Source: Entrophospora sp. SA101
Taxonomy: Eukaryota > Glomeromycota > Glomeromycetes > Entrophosporales > Entrophosporaceae
DNA length: 64,000 nt
Reading direction: 5' to 3'
Assembly (NCBI GenBank): GCA_958430865.1
Contig: CAUDNR010004489.1
Span: forward strand, 29,197-93,196
Part shown: one piece after another, positions 21,641-33,899 of the stretch
Layout: every line of letters starts with the position of its first letter
Numbering within the stretch: position 1 is the first letter of the stretch
Translations under genes and position numbers: made by a program
The notes under the pieces: model-generated
What the model saw: the letters and a program-made list of their open reading frames with translations, nothing else
Databases searched by the model: none
Told to the model about the DNA's origin: nothing

Positions 21641-22797
21641 GATTGAAAATAAGAAATTAATTTTTGGTTATTTCCTTCTGTATAATTTCAACTATCTGAG
21701 AAAATGATAGTTATTTTCCTTTAAAGATTTTTGCTTTTTATTAGGTAATAGTACACTTTCATTTTGTTTTCTTTTTCTAACATTTATTATTTTTCTTTCT
21801 TCTTGGTAAAATTCATAAATAATCTTTTCTTAGATAAGCTTCAATTGCCTGAGTATCATTTATTTTGAAAATATAGGGTGCAATTTTTTCACCCTGTTCC
21901 TTTTTTAAAATACTTCTAATGGTGCTATAATTCTTGGGTTCCATAGTAGATCTGATGTAAATGAGTTTCATATTAATTATTTTTATATTGGGATAGTTCT
22001 ATATATCACTCAAGATAACAAATGGGATATTAATTATGATCACATTACAAATGACTAAATTTTGATCCCTGAAATCCTTGGTACTACCAACGTTCGCTTT
22101 GTCTGGTTTTGTTGCAGCATGCCTCATATTCAACATTTAGCATTGCAGATGAATTTTGTGTGTCATACCAATCCAACATCAATCATTTGTCATTTGTTAT
22201 CATGATAAGGAATCTTATAATTACCCATCATTGTATAATGGTAAATGTAAATTTCACTCTATGTTGTGATTTCAAAATATTAATATATTTAGCAAAAATT
22301 GTCAGCAACTAACCTTTTTATTGGAATCCATTGATTAATGATCTGCAGAGTGCATTTCTACACTGTATTATATTATTTAATAATATAATAAAAATTCATT
22401 AAAAAATAAACGAAAGAGTTGGCAGGAGAAAAAATTATTGTGTTACACTCCTTCTTGAAAGAATTACGAATTAAGCTTTAGCAGGGCTATTCAAAAAATG
22501 AAGAAACCTCAATAAATTCACAGCCTCCACCCATTCTGAATTTTCTATTACATTTAAGTCTGATTAGCTTTTTTCAAGAGGATTATTATTATAATCGCTT
22601 GTCAATTCCTAAAAATTCAGGGGCAGGCTAATATTAATATACTAATTAAAATTCACGTCGATCACTAAAAAATTTTCGGAAAAAACACTTGAAAATCGCT
22701 TTTTGCGTTTAAATAATTTTTTTTTAATAATAATATTCATTCTTTATTTCAAACTTTTGTCAATCCTTTACTTTCAGTAAATATTATTATTATTATC
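21641..22797. other. No supported gene; dispersed repeat at 22051-22133
   Basis: AT-rich spacer upstream of the Cdc1/Ted1-like gene. It contains the inverted partner of 7561-7642, and 'gaatcttataattaccca' (about 22210) is similar to 'gagtcttataattaccta' near 26590, so fragments of one old element family are spread through the window. Confidence 0.45.
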
Positions 22798-24646
22798 ATG
22801 CAAACCTCTTCCTCCACAACATCACAAAATGCCACCAATTCTTCTTTAATAGACATTGGTGTGAATATTTTTTTGGGAATTTGTCGCTTTCCTTTTCTGA
22901 TTATATCAAAAATATTTCAAAAACTTTTGAGTCCTGTGAAACGAACTACACAAAGACGCACTCAAAATCATTCACCTACATTAGCCTTCAGAATAATATG
23001 GATGATCGCTTTGTTACTTGGTGAAATATTAATATTCTCTTTTTCAATGAAAAAATGCTCTTGGCCCGAAGCTACAGAATGGGTTGGTTGAAAATATAAA
23101 AAATATAAATAAATATTAGTTTATTATAAGATTTATCATTAATATTAACGTTTTTTTATTGACTAAAATAGGATACTTCAATAGCAACACCATTTCATGT
23201 TGCATTAATAGCTGATCCACAAATAATAGATGATTATTCTTATGGTAGAACGGGCATTCTCCAGAAAATATCAGAAATTTATCCTGATATGTATATGAGA
23301 AAAAATTGGATCAATTTACAAACTATTTTTGATCCTGACGCAATAATTTTTATGGGTGATCTAATGGATGGAGGAAGAGAGTTGGATGATAACAAGTATG
23401 AATGAAAATTGATCTCATAATATCGATATTTGTAAAATTCAATATGTTTTTATATTCAAGAATAAATTTTTTTTGTCATAAATAAAACCTTTAGATGGGA
23501 AAGTGAATTGCATAGATTTCAACATTTGTTTTTTCCAAGAAAACCTACAAAAACTCCAATATATTATATGGCTGGAAGTCATGATATAGGATTTGGTGAT
23601 AAAATTGTTGATGAAGCATATAATAGATTTAGAAAATTTTTTGGTAGAGTTAATTATATGGTCAACCTTGGCAATCATTTGATTGCAGTAATTGATACTA
23701 TCGCATTAAGTGGATCAAATGAAGCTTCAAAACAAGAAGCCATGTCATTAATAGAAAAAATAGCTGAAGGTAGGTTTTTTTTTTAAAAAAAAGAAGCTTT
23801 TATAACAATAATAATGCCAATGCATGCAATTGACTTTTTTTATTTTATTAGGCAATTCTTCAAATTTAAATCTTCCGAAAATATTGTTGACTCATGTTCC
23901 ATTATATCGACCACGTGATACTGATTGTGGTCCACTTCGTCAAAAAAATAATTATATTAATCAAGGCCGTGATTATCAATATCAAAATTTGGTGAGAAAA
24001 AATATAACAGATTTATTATTAGACAAGATAAAACCATCAGTCGTATTTAGTGGAGATGATCATGATTATTGTGAAATTAAGCATGAGGAAGCTGGTGAAA
24101 TAACAGAAGTCTCAATAAATAGTTTTAGTTTTGCAATGGTAGGAAAATATAACTTTAAAATAAAATATTTATTAATAAATATTATTCATATTCATATTTA
24201 TATTTATTATTTATTAATAGGGTGTGCCTAGACCAGGATTTCTACTTTTAAGTTTGTACAATCCACCTAAAGCAGACAATACTTCATCTTCATCCCCAAT
24301 AATTGATAATTCCACTGTTAATATTACTAACAATAACAGTTATATTAATAATAACACGACACCAACATTCTTATATTCACAATGCCTATTACCAAATCAA
24401 CTCCGTATATATTATTGGTATTTGGTGTTATTAATTGTGACAATATTATGCATCTTTTCCCATACATTTGTTAAAATTCGACGGAACAATGAGATTTTAC
24501 CTGTGTGGCAAAGATATCAGCAACCAAAAGGCAAATGGATAATGTTTAGTTCACAATATTGGAAATTGGCATCAAAAGAATTAGGGAATATCGCATTGTT
24601 TGCATTATCAACGTATTTGATTTGTTGGATATGGTTTTTAATTTGA
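22798..24646 (+). CDS. Cdc1/Ted1/PGAP5-type metallophosphoesterase (GPI remodelling)
   Basis: Five exons: 22798-23082, 23172-23395, 23495-23769, 23852-24138 and 24221-24646. They sum to 1497 nt (498 residues). An N-terminal membrane segment lies at about 62-80 (IIWMIALLLGEILIFSFSM). The calcineurin-like domain shows ALIADPQIID (106-115), FMGDLMDGGR, AGSHDIG (196-202), LLTHVPLYRPRDTDCGPLR and VFSGDDHDYCE. Two C-terminal membrane segments follow, about 411-430 (YLVLLIVTILCIFSHTF) and near the end (IALFALSTYLICWIWFLI). Family members remove ethanolamine phosphate from GPI anchors in the ER, which promotes export of GPI proteins. Ser198 replaces the usual Asn of the GNHD metal-site motif. An Asn-rich linker lies before the second membrane segment. 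Confidence 0.92.
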
Positions 24647-27209
24647 ACACACATGCCATATGCACACACACATATATATATACATACACACACTTAAGAT
24701 CATCTTAGAAAATAGAAAGAAAAGCCAAAGTGGAGCTAATTTTAGGTAAAACGGGTGCAATAACCCTTGATAACTGAACACCCATCATCATCAATCATCA
24801 TTAATAAACATTCAATCATCATCAATCAATCAATTAATTAATTGGATCAGACTAGACTCGACAAATCAGTTTATTCTCAAAAATGTATACATGAAATATG
24901 GAAGTGATTGATTGATCAATTCATTTAAATATGGAATAAACTGAATTTTCTTCAAATAAATTATAAATAAATATGTTTTTTATATATTATTAATGTAAAT
25001 AATTTATAAATTATATTACAATTTTGCTTTAAATGATTATTTTCGAAGAATAAATTTATTTCTTTTTCATTCAGTATAAAACTTTCAAAAGCGTAGTTAA
25101 AGTGTAATTAGTAGTGGTAAAGCATTCAAACAAAAAAATGCTTGCTTGATATTGATTGATGTATTTCTCTGGTTCACAAATTTATATTCATTTCATTTGG
25201 ATCGATAAATACATTCAATGAATCATGCATGGTTTGATCTGTCTGATTTGATTATTTATTAACAAGCAACATTTACTATATGTTTTTCCAATCCTATGTA
25301 AGTTGTGAGGATCTAATACGAATAAAAAAAAAGATTTTTATTATTATACAGTTTAATATTAATTATATAAATCGGGTGACTAAATTTAAAGGTAAATTTG
25401 ATAATTAATTTTAAAGCCGAAATTTATTATATATATATTTTCTAACGTGAAATGAGTATTCCTCTATTAGCTAGTTAATTATAAGAAACATAAACAAAAC
25501 AGGATGAGCAAACATTAAAATTGATCGAATAGATTTTGGTTTAAAAAAAATTGGGAGCATTTCTTCAAACATGATGAATTTCAAAACTGCGGAACGATAC
25601 ACACACGGCTTTGCCTACACGGGAAAAAAGGACAGGAAAATTAATCTCATTTAACGTTCTTAACACCGTCATGAAAAAACGTTGTATGAGCCTTTTATTA
25701 TTAGTTTGTTAATTATATATATAACTAAACTAGATTAATTATATGCTATTTAAAAGATCCTCCCGCTCAAGTTCGCCTGGAATGAAGAAAAATTTAAAAG
25801 TAAAAATAATTGATGCAGATATTGACATTTTATTTTACAATATTGCTTTTTTTTTTTTTTGAAAAACAAATATATGGCCATTTTTCACGTTGCCAACATC
25901 ATAGCTACTATGATTATTGTTACATACTATCAATATTTTTTTCATCGGAGGTTTTCTATTAGATAAATAAATACTAGCCCCATTATTATTTTATTGATAA
26001 AAATCCAGGGATTAATAAATGATAAAGGATATAAGTGAAAAATATATACATTAGTGAGACCAAATAATAGGTAATACATTCCATTCCAAAATTCACCCAA
26101 AAATTATTTTGCCTTCTGAATAAGTTGTAAAAATCATTCCGAAAAATAAACGAATAGATCTAATATTGATCACAAGTGTCAGATTTAATTGAAATTTCCT
26201 TCCACAAACATGTAAGTTAGTGCCTTGACAACTATAGAATTTTTTCCACATGTTGGAAGGCTTTGGACAAGTGAGAGGCTTTAACAGCCTCTTTGACAAC
26301 AATGCAATATTTAGAGCCGCACCCCCCGAAATTTATTTGCATCATTGAATCATTGGAGATGAGGTCAGATTAGCCTTTATGCACGCAGGAAAAATAAAAA
26401 GAATGATTGTAATTTTTTAAATACTTGAGCCCTGGAGGCAATATGCTTCAACTTTCGATGATCAAACAAGGTGCATATTGAATTGGTTTTTTGGTGTTTC
26501 CAAATTATTCAGGAGTAGCTTTTCCATCTTCAATAGTTGTTGATTTTTTTTATTTTTGACATTCCTTATATCATCATTATTTATGATAAAGAGTCTTATA
26601 ATTACCTATATAATGTAGAAGATATAATTTCATCAATAAAATATTAGGCTATTTTATAAAAAAAATGGGATATTAATATCTCTGAATCACATCAAATAGT
26701 ATTTCCGACTATAAATAAAATCTTATTATAAACTTGGTTTTTTTTTGTCCATTTTAATTTAATAATTACTCTTAAATAGTACATGTCTTTCTTTTGGTAG
26801 GCCACTTATTGCCCAAATCAACTAGAAATAGTTGTTTAGCAATTCCCGCGTCCGAAGCTTTAAGATTCAGAGGTGAAATACTTTTTTAATTTTTTATTTA
26901 TCTTTATTGAACTAAAGAATTTAGAAAATCCCAAATTATTGTAAAATCCCTTAATTCGTGGATATAAGCGAATACTGCGCCGGATTTTCTTAGCAAAGTC
27001 AAAAATTTGTAAACAATAATAAAAATATTAAAATAATTTTTGGTAAAAAAAATTGGAAGTTGGTCAATTGTAAACATTTAAACATTTAATACTGAAGATC
27101 AATCCTCACAATTTACTACATAATTTTCAAAATTTTATAATGATTTATTAATTCACTGACAAAATAACAAACATAAAAATGCAATTATCATTATATTAAA
27201 TTAAATAAA
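24647..27209. other. Intergenic, no gene recognised
   Basis: AT-rich spacer of about 2.5 kb with a (CA/TA)n tract near 24660-24695 and ATCA repeats near 24785-24835. The minus-strand ORF at 26093-26302 has no coding character. A copy of the 'gtcttataattaccta' repeat lies near 26590. Polyadenylation-rich sequence near 27180-27205 would serve the chitinase gene. Confidence 0.45.
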
Positions 27210-28765
27210 TTATTCAAAACATTTCCTCACATTTTCATAAATACTTTTAGGATAAGATAGATGATTCAAATTTTTATCTAATTCATCTTTACCACCTAAT
27301 CCATTAAAAGATGCTAACAATAAAGAACGATCATCACTAGTTGGATAATCAGAGCTTAATTCCCAGAACATTACACCACGTAAACACTTGTCTCTAATAT
27401 ATTCAGTTTTATATGTGACAACTTTTGGTGTGTCATAGGTGACCAATTCACGTTGACTTGATGAATAACTGAAACTTGCTATAGACTTATCATCAAAATA
27501 CTCAATTGCATCTTCTTTAGGAAGTTTTTTATAATCATAGATACCTGCCTCCCATGTCCCTTCTCCGACACCATTAAATGATGAGCCTAGTCCATTTGTT
27601 TCTTGAAATGCGCGGCCATATACGGGCATTCCAATGACAATTTTGTGACCAGGAATTCCTTGACCCAAGTAGTATAGCACCGCTTTGTTAATAGAAATCT
27701 CCTCGCCATATAGATTTGATTGATGTCCTGTAACACTTGACCATGATCCTTGGAAATCATATGCCATAAGGTAAAAAATGTCCAAGTATTTTTCCATTTC
27801 TCTTAATTTCATTATTTTGTAAACGTTCTCTCCGCATGGTACAGCAGCTGTTAAAAGGTATCGTTGAGCTTCGTTTTTTGATTCAGCATATTGATCTAAT
27901 GCTTCCCTAAGATCTTTAAGTAATTTTACATAGTTATTGGCATCATCCTCATTCCCTGGATATTCCCAATCAACTATAACGATAATGACGATTATGATGA
28001 TGACAAAAAAAAATTTTTTTTGTTAGAGCGTTCAAAAATCAAATATAAAAACAATATAACATCAAGAAAAAACAAAAAAAAATTACTATCTAATCCATCT
28101 AATCCCAAATCATTCATTAGCTTAATTGCAGTATCAACAAATCTTTCTCTAGATTTATGAGAAGAAGCAACAGCTGGGAAATTAGTAGACCAAGTCCAAC
28201 CGCCAATTGACAAACTGACTTTAAGGTGTCTATTCTTCTTCTTTAACAAGTATAATTGTTTGAAATTTCCATATAAATTCTTTTCGTTATCATTCCAAGA
28301 ATCATCCTCGAAATGAATATCAGTGTCAGACCATGAGTCACCCAAAAATACATCGCCATCACTTTTAAAATTTGCAAACGCGTATAATATGTGAGTAATC
28401 TTATCAAAGTCCAAGTCTTGTATAAAAAATTTTCGTCCATATATTGACCAAGAAGGAAAATAAGTGGCTATTACTCTTCCATGTCCAGTTGTTGTTGTTG
28501 ATTCTTGTGATGGTGGTGGAGATGTTATGTCAGTTATATCAGTTTGTATGGGTGTAGTTGGTTGCTGATTATTTAAATAGAACCAAGGAGGAAAAGTTGA
28601 TAAAATGGCAACACTAACTACAAAAGATAAAGCAATTATCCAATAAGTTGTTTTACAACCACTATTTTTATTATGATGAACGTGTGTTTTTTTTATAGAG
28701 GTATCTGTTGATGAAATATTTGTAGGTTCTTCTTCAGAGGTATTTAAAGGTGAATATTTAGACAT
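27210..28765 (-). CDS. Membrane-anchored GH18 chitinase
   Basis: Two exons on the minus strand, 28765-28087 and 27973-27210, 1443 nt (480 residues). The cytosolic N-terminus is Ser/Thr-rich. One membrane anchor lies at about 43-65 ([19 protein letters not shown]), followed by a Pro/Thr/Ser linker, making a type II membrane or signal-anchor protein. The GH18 barrel starts with [15 protein letters not shown]. It shows LSIGGWTWS (strand 3) and the catalytic DGLDIDWEYP (223-232), with Glu230 as proton donor rebuilt exactly across the splice junction. [10 protein letters not shown] and [12 protein letters not shown] mark strands 6 and 8. Likely role: cell-wall chitin remodelling at the plasma membrane or in secretory vesicles. 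No chitin-binding module was seen. Confidence 0.95.
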
Positions 28766-29731
28766 TTTAATTTATTAAAAAAAATATTATTACACGAAGT
28801 ACATAAATAGACAAAACTTCAACGGTTTCACTATATACCATTTATAATTGGTGAAACCTGTAGAACTGGTGACTATTTGATTAAGTGATAACGTCCAACA
28901 TCGAAAAAGCAGATAATGGATTATTGTTTGTGACAATCAAGAAAGAAGCTCCATTGAGAAAATGGTCATTATAAGACTCCTTGTAAATGGCGTGGGAAAA
29001 AAGGGCAGTGGAAGACCACAAGACATGAAAGTACACTTATCAAATATTTGAGAATCAGTTCCCGAGAACATTAAATTTTTACGGTGATTTTTTAGCTGAA
29101 AATACTTTAGCTAAAAAATAACCAAATAAATATAAGTCAACCAACTACCTTCAACGCAATGTTTAGCATTGCTACTTGTTGTATTTCATTGAATTTTGTA
29201 AATGTCTAGAGAGCATAATGGAAATTTGAAACGGTACACTAATTTTTTATATTGTGCAACGTAGCTTTACAATACACGGCAAACATTCTGGCAATAAAAA
29301 GTAAGTGATAAACTGGATTTGAATTGGATCTGAACTTGATCTCCAATTTAGAAAGGTAACGACTATACTGGCGAAGTTTCAGAAGCAATGAGTTCTGTAT
29401 AACGTTTCGTGTAACAACAAACTTCCACTATGCTTGTCTAGAGATAATTTTGTAAATGATATAAAAGTGTTTTAGTAATCCTACTAATTTTTTTGTTCAG
29501 CAGATTAATTGTTATGAACATATATACATTTAAATAAATAATTATTTTGAAGAGGTTTAGAAAAACTTGAATTAGACATTTTTGCAAGTAATAGTAATAG
29601 TAATAGTAAATAAAGATTTATGTACACGTTTGTAGTACACTTGATATTATCCGCAGGAATTCTCAAAAATCTTTTTTCTAGTTTTATTATTATCTAAAAT
29701 AAAACAAAAATCATCTAATTTAAAACTCGAA
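28766..29731. other. Divergent intergenic region, chitinase/TRL1
   Basis: 966 bp between two divergently transcribed genes, so it must hold both promoters. AT-rich. A short (TAG TAA)n-like run is near 29589-29609. No gene or defined regulatory motif could be named. Confidence 0.5.
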
Positions 29732-31759
29732 ATGTATAAAGTAAGCGAGGACGATAGACAAAAGGCTCATGAGCTTGTTAAATCACTTTATAATATAAAA
29801 AAACCTACTGGAATGACTAGACGAACTAAAAGTGTAAAAAAAACAGATCATGTTCATGAGCCTTCAGGTCTAACTATATCATCGTGGAGGATGAATGAAT
29901 GGGATTATAAAAAAGGCCTCGTTCCTATTATGGCTAGAGGACTATTTACTAGAAAAACTGAAGAGGAAAAATATGAAATAGTTATTCGTGGTTATAATAA
30001 ATTTTTCAATATTGATGAAACGGAAGATACCAAAGTAAATGTTGATATTGATGTGTCATCGTTTTTCAAAAAAACAAATAAATTATGATAATAAATATAT
30101 ATATTTTTTAGTGGGAAAATATAGAATCTAATACTGAAAGTCCTTATGAACTCACAATTAAGGAAAATGGATGTATAATATTTATTGGTGGACTTCCTGG
30201 TGGTCATCTTCTTATAACTAGTAAACATTCATTGGGAATAAAGCAAGGAGGAGTTTCTTTACACGCAATAAAAGGTAAAGAATGGGTGGAAAAACATCTT
30301 GCCAAAGCAGGAAAATCTCAAACTGATCTTGCGACTTTTTTGTATGAAAATAAATTAACGGCTGTAGCAGAGGTATATGAACAATAATATTTTACCATTG
30401 ATAATATTATATTTAAAAGCTAATTATAATTTTTTACTTTTGTTGTAAATAAATAAATAAATTGGTTAATTAAGCTTTGTGATGATAGTTTTGAGGAACA
30501 TATCTTGCCATATCCTCCTGAAATGAGTGGCCTTTATCTTCATGGATTGAATTATAATGTAATTGAATTGAAGACATGGCCTGGTGAAAAAGTTAATGAA
30601 TTTGCTAAAGAATGGGGATTTATACCAACACATTATATTATGAAAAAAAATGTTGAAGAAATTAAAGAGTTTACAAATGAAATTGGAAAAGATGGGCATT
30701 ATGATGGAAGAGCAATTGAAGGATTTGTAGTTAGAACAAAGTACAAATCAACTGGTGAATGTTTCTTTTTCAAAGTTAAATATGAGGAACCATATTTAAT
30801 GTATCGTGAATTGAGAGAAGTAACGAAAGCAATTATAAATGGGAAACCACCAAGATTCAAATATAAATTAACTCAAGAATATAATGTTTGGGTGAAGGAA
30901 AAATTAAAAACAGAACCAGATATTTTCAAGGGATATCTAAAAAATCAAGGAATTTTTAGAATAAGAGAAATGTTCTTGAATGATTTGAAATTGACAGGCG
31001 ATGCATTAAATTCTGATAAACTAGCAAAATTAGATAATGATCAAATAAATAAAGAACTCAAAAAAACATTGATCATCACAGTTGCCTCAATTGGATGTGG
31101 AAAGACATCATTATCAACGGCACTTACTAAATTGTTTGGATTTGGACATGTACAAAATGATGATAAAAAAAAACGATTAAACTTTTATAATGATATCAAT
31201 AAACTGTTAGAAACAAATGGTGTTGTTATAGCAGATAGGTATGATGAACTAATCTTCAATTTTGATTTATTATTAATATTTTGAAATTTAAATTTAATAA
31301 ATTTAATTTAGGAATAATCATACTTTAGAACATCGTAAAACATTAATTGAATCTGTGAAATCAGCACATCAAAATCTTTCTATAATTGCTTTATATTGGG
31401 ATCATAATCTAGAAGATCTAAAAGGAATTTTTGAGATTAATTCAAAACGAGTTATTGAGAGAGGAGAACATCATCAAACACTTAGACCAGAAAATCCTCA
31501 TTTTAAAAAAATCATGTGGTCATTTCTTGAAAGCTTTGAACCACTTAATTCCAACAATGGAGTTGATGATCAATATGATCTTGTGATAGATTTGGATATT
31601 AGCAATGATTTAAAATCTAATATAAAAATAACAAAAGATCAACTCAAAACAATTCTTGAAATAAAAGAACCATCAGAAGAAGAAATTGATAATGCAATAG
31701 AAAAAGCATTACAATATGAATCAACTGTTCGTAAGACTCGTAACAAAAAAAATCCATGA
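29732..31759 (+). CDS. TRL1: Fungal tRNA ligase Trl1 (ligase and kinase domains only)
   Basis: Four exons: 29732-30034, 30112-30372, 30475-31238 and 31312-31759. They sum to 1776 nt (591 residues). The N-terminal adenylyltransferase/ligase domain has the nucleotidyl-accepting Lys118 in IKENGCI, and downstream motifs AIEGFVVRTKY (IIIa-like) and FFFKVKYEEPY (IV-like). The polynucleotide kinase domain has Walker A ASIGCGKTS with Lys398. GVVIADRNNHT and DHNLEDL follow. The protein joins tRNA exon halves after intron removal and HAC1-type mRNA in the unfolded protein response. Yeast Trl1 (about 827 residues) continues with a cyclic phosphodiesterase domain carrying two HxT motifs. Here the frame stops about 190 residues after the P-loop, just after an eight-A run, and no such domain was found downstream. 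Confidence 0.93.
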
Positions 31760-33055
31760 TGCTAATAAAATCATTGAACCGCCAGGTGAAGTAATTCTTT
31801 CTGTGATGAACTGCATTCTAACTAAATTTTTCTTTAGGAAAAAATAATTACAATGTTTCATAACTTCACCACAAGATTTAAATAGTATACTTTAATAATT
31901 TGTAGGGTTTTTACTATGCAAATCATTTAAAAATTTTCAATGCATCCTCATGTATATAATAATCTGGTGAAATCAAAGTAAAACTTGAATTATTTATGAA
32001 ATACTTCTTTATTTTTGAATATAAATTGCAAATCTGATTCAAGGGAATCATTACATATTAGAGTTTTGATTTTTACAATTATCACGTGATTTCAATCGAA
32101 GAATATGGTTCTGCTACTCGAATTTCTCTCAATACATGGAACTCTATCAATCGCTAACGAATTTTGTCATCTTTGTTATATTTTTAAATTCTTTTATGGA
32201 ACCAGAATTTTTAAACGATTTTAAGAATTTATATATTACCCAAAAATTATATTTTAATTAAGTGATAAATATTAATGGAAATATGCAATAAAATCCTTTA
32301 AATATTAATATTTATGCACATGCGTAAGCTATTTGATATAGACATTATTCATTATTTATCAATCTTTTCTTTAAAGGACTCACATTAGGTATAAATCACG
32401 TGGCGGTTCCATGTTTCAGAACCAGTTTCCTACCACCATCCCTACACATTAATTATTCCAAAATAGATCGCCTCCTTCAATCTAGGAGAAGTAACACTAT
32501 ACCTAAAATTTCAACGAAAGATGCTGTAATCGCCTTTTATGCAAGCTTTTAATTTTCTTCAGGGGGTGATTTAGAAATAGATTTAAATTTAAAACGTTAA
32601 ATCATTGAACTAATACTACCAAGTATTACAATCTTATTTCGCATTATTTTGTTGAAAATAAAATTTTTGCCAATAATTGAATTCGCTGTGACGAAGTTTG
32701 ACTGTATTCATTTTAACAAATAGGTGAATATTATTCTCGACACTTAAGATCCAGAGAACCATTCTAGTGTTCCTTATTAATAAATTTTTTTAAAAAAGTT
32801 CTTTAAAAGATCCAATGAAAATGTCTTGCCTTCAGATACACTAATTTTACTTGATATTTAACATCTTGATCCCCGACAAAAAAATCAAAGAAAAAGCATT
32901 ATGATATTATTTGGATAGTTAAATGATCCGATCTGGAAAGAGTTGTTACGCGACCTTTAACCATAAGATGTTGGATAGTTTTTTTTTTCAATAATCAAAA
33001 TTTTATTACAAAATGACAATGATTATTATTTTATACGTAACCAATTAAGGGCAAC
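31760..33055. other. Intergenic, no gene recognised
   Basis: Downstream of TRL1. A one-base shift at the A-run (31745-31752) would extend the TRL1 frame about 30 codons (HDANKIIEPPGEVILSV) to a stop near 31848, but no cyclic phosphodiesterase motif appears. The rest is AT-rich with no coding signal. Confidence 0.45.
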
Positions 33056-33335
33056 AAATTTGTTTCCGGTACTTAAATATAATCATGCCGGTTCATTTTA
33101 CCATCAATTTTTATTGTTGGTCTAAGGTTTTCAATATTTAATCTGTTTTAGAGTTCTTCAAGACTATCATTATTAAATATTCTAAACTCACTCTCATCAC
33201 TCCAAATGATATCTTTCCAATTAATATTATTGCTGTTTCAGTTTACCAGTATCATTCTCGAGTTGCTGCTTGCTTAGTCTTCTCTAGCAAATTCTTCTTT
33301 ATTGTCCTTTTCTTTCTTTGAAAAGTTTTAAACAT
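33056..33335 (-). mobile_element. Tc1/mariner transposase remnant
   Basis: The minus strand reads RKKRTIKKNLLEKTKQAA, then in another frame NWKDIIWSDESEFRIFNND and ENLRPTIKIDGK. W..IIWSDES.F.... is the first catalytic block of Tc1 transposases (Asp in SDES). Stops follow immediately. No terminal repeats were found. Sequence from 33336 to 33899 is AT-rich and holds no gene that I can see. Confidence 0.6.
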
Positions 33336-33899
33336 ACACTCCTTTAGATAAAAATATTGAACATCCTAAAACAATTAATTACAAATGCGTTCTGTCATTT
33401 CGTAACAATATTCACGCCACAAAAACGTACATAGTAATAAATATATTTATCAGTCGATACTTTTGTTGACCATCCACTATTTGAAATAACAGTTTCTATT
33501 TTCCTTAAACTTTTCAACTCTATCTCTTTCTGGATGTTCCAACTATATTTGTTCTTGCAAGGCTAAATGTATTAGAAATACATTATGTTCAAATAGACTT
33601 TTTATTTATTAATTCTTGATTTAGGCAAATATTAGTCGGACGCATAAAAAAATATAAGACGGTTAATTTGTTTTGGTTAATAAAATTTAAGATCACATGT
33701 TTTTACGAACAACTGGCAATATAGGCCAAAAAAGGATCATCAAACTTTCTCAACGAAGTTTATAATTTATAAAATAATAAATAATTTATTAAATGATAAT
33801 AACAATAACAATGACCAATAATAGTGACAATAATAATAATAATAATTAATAATAATAATTAATAAATAAATATATAATTCACAGGAATTAAAAAGCTAA

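Noticed and set aside
26855..26885. Resemblance to an 18S rRNA segment ('attcagaggtgaaat')
   Set aside because: Only about 14 bases match the conserved rRNA word and the flanks do not follow 18S sequence, so it is most likely chance.
31760..31850. TRL1 extension through a frameshift
   Set aside because: The extra 30 codons carry no phosphodiesterase motif, so I kept the annotated stop and reported the issue as a finding.
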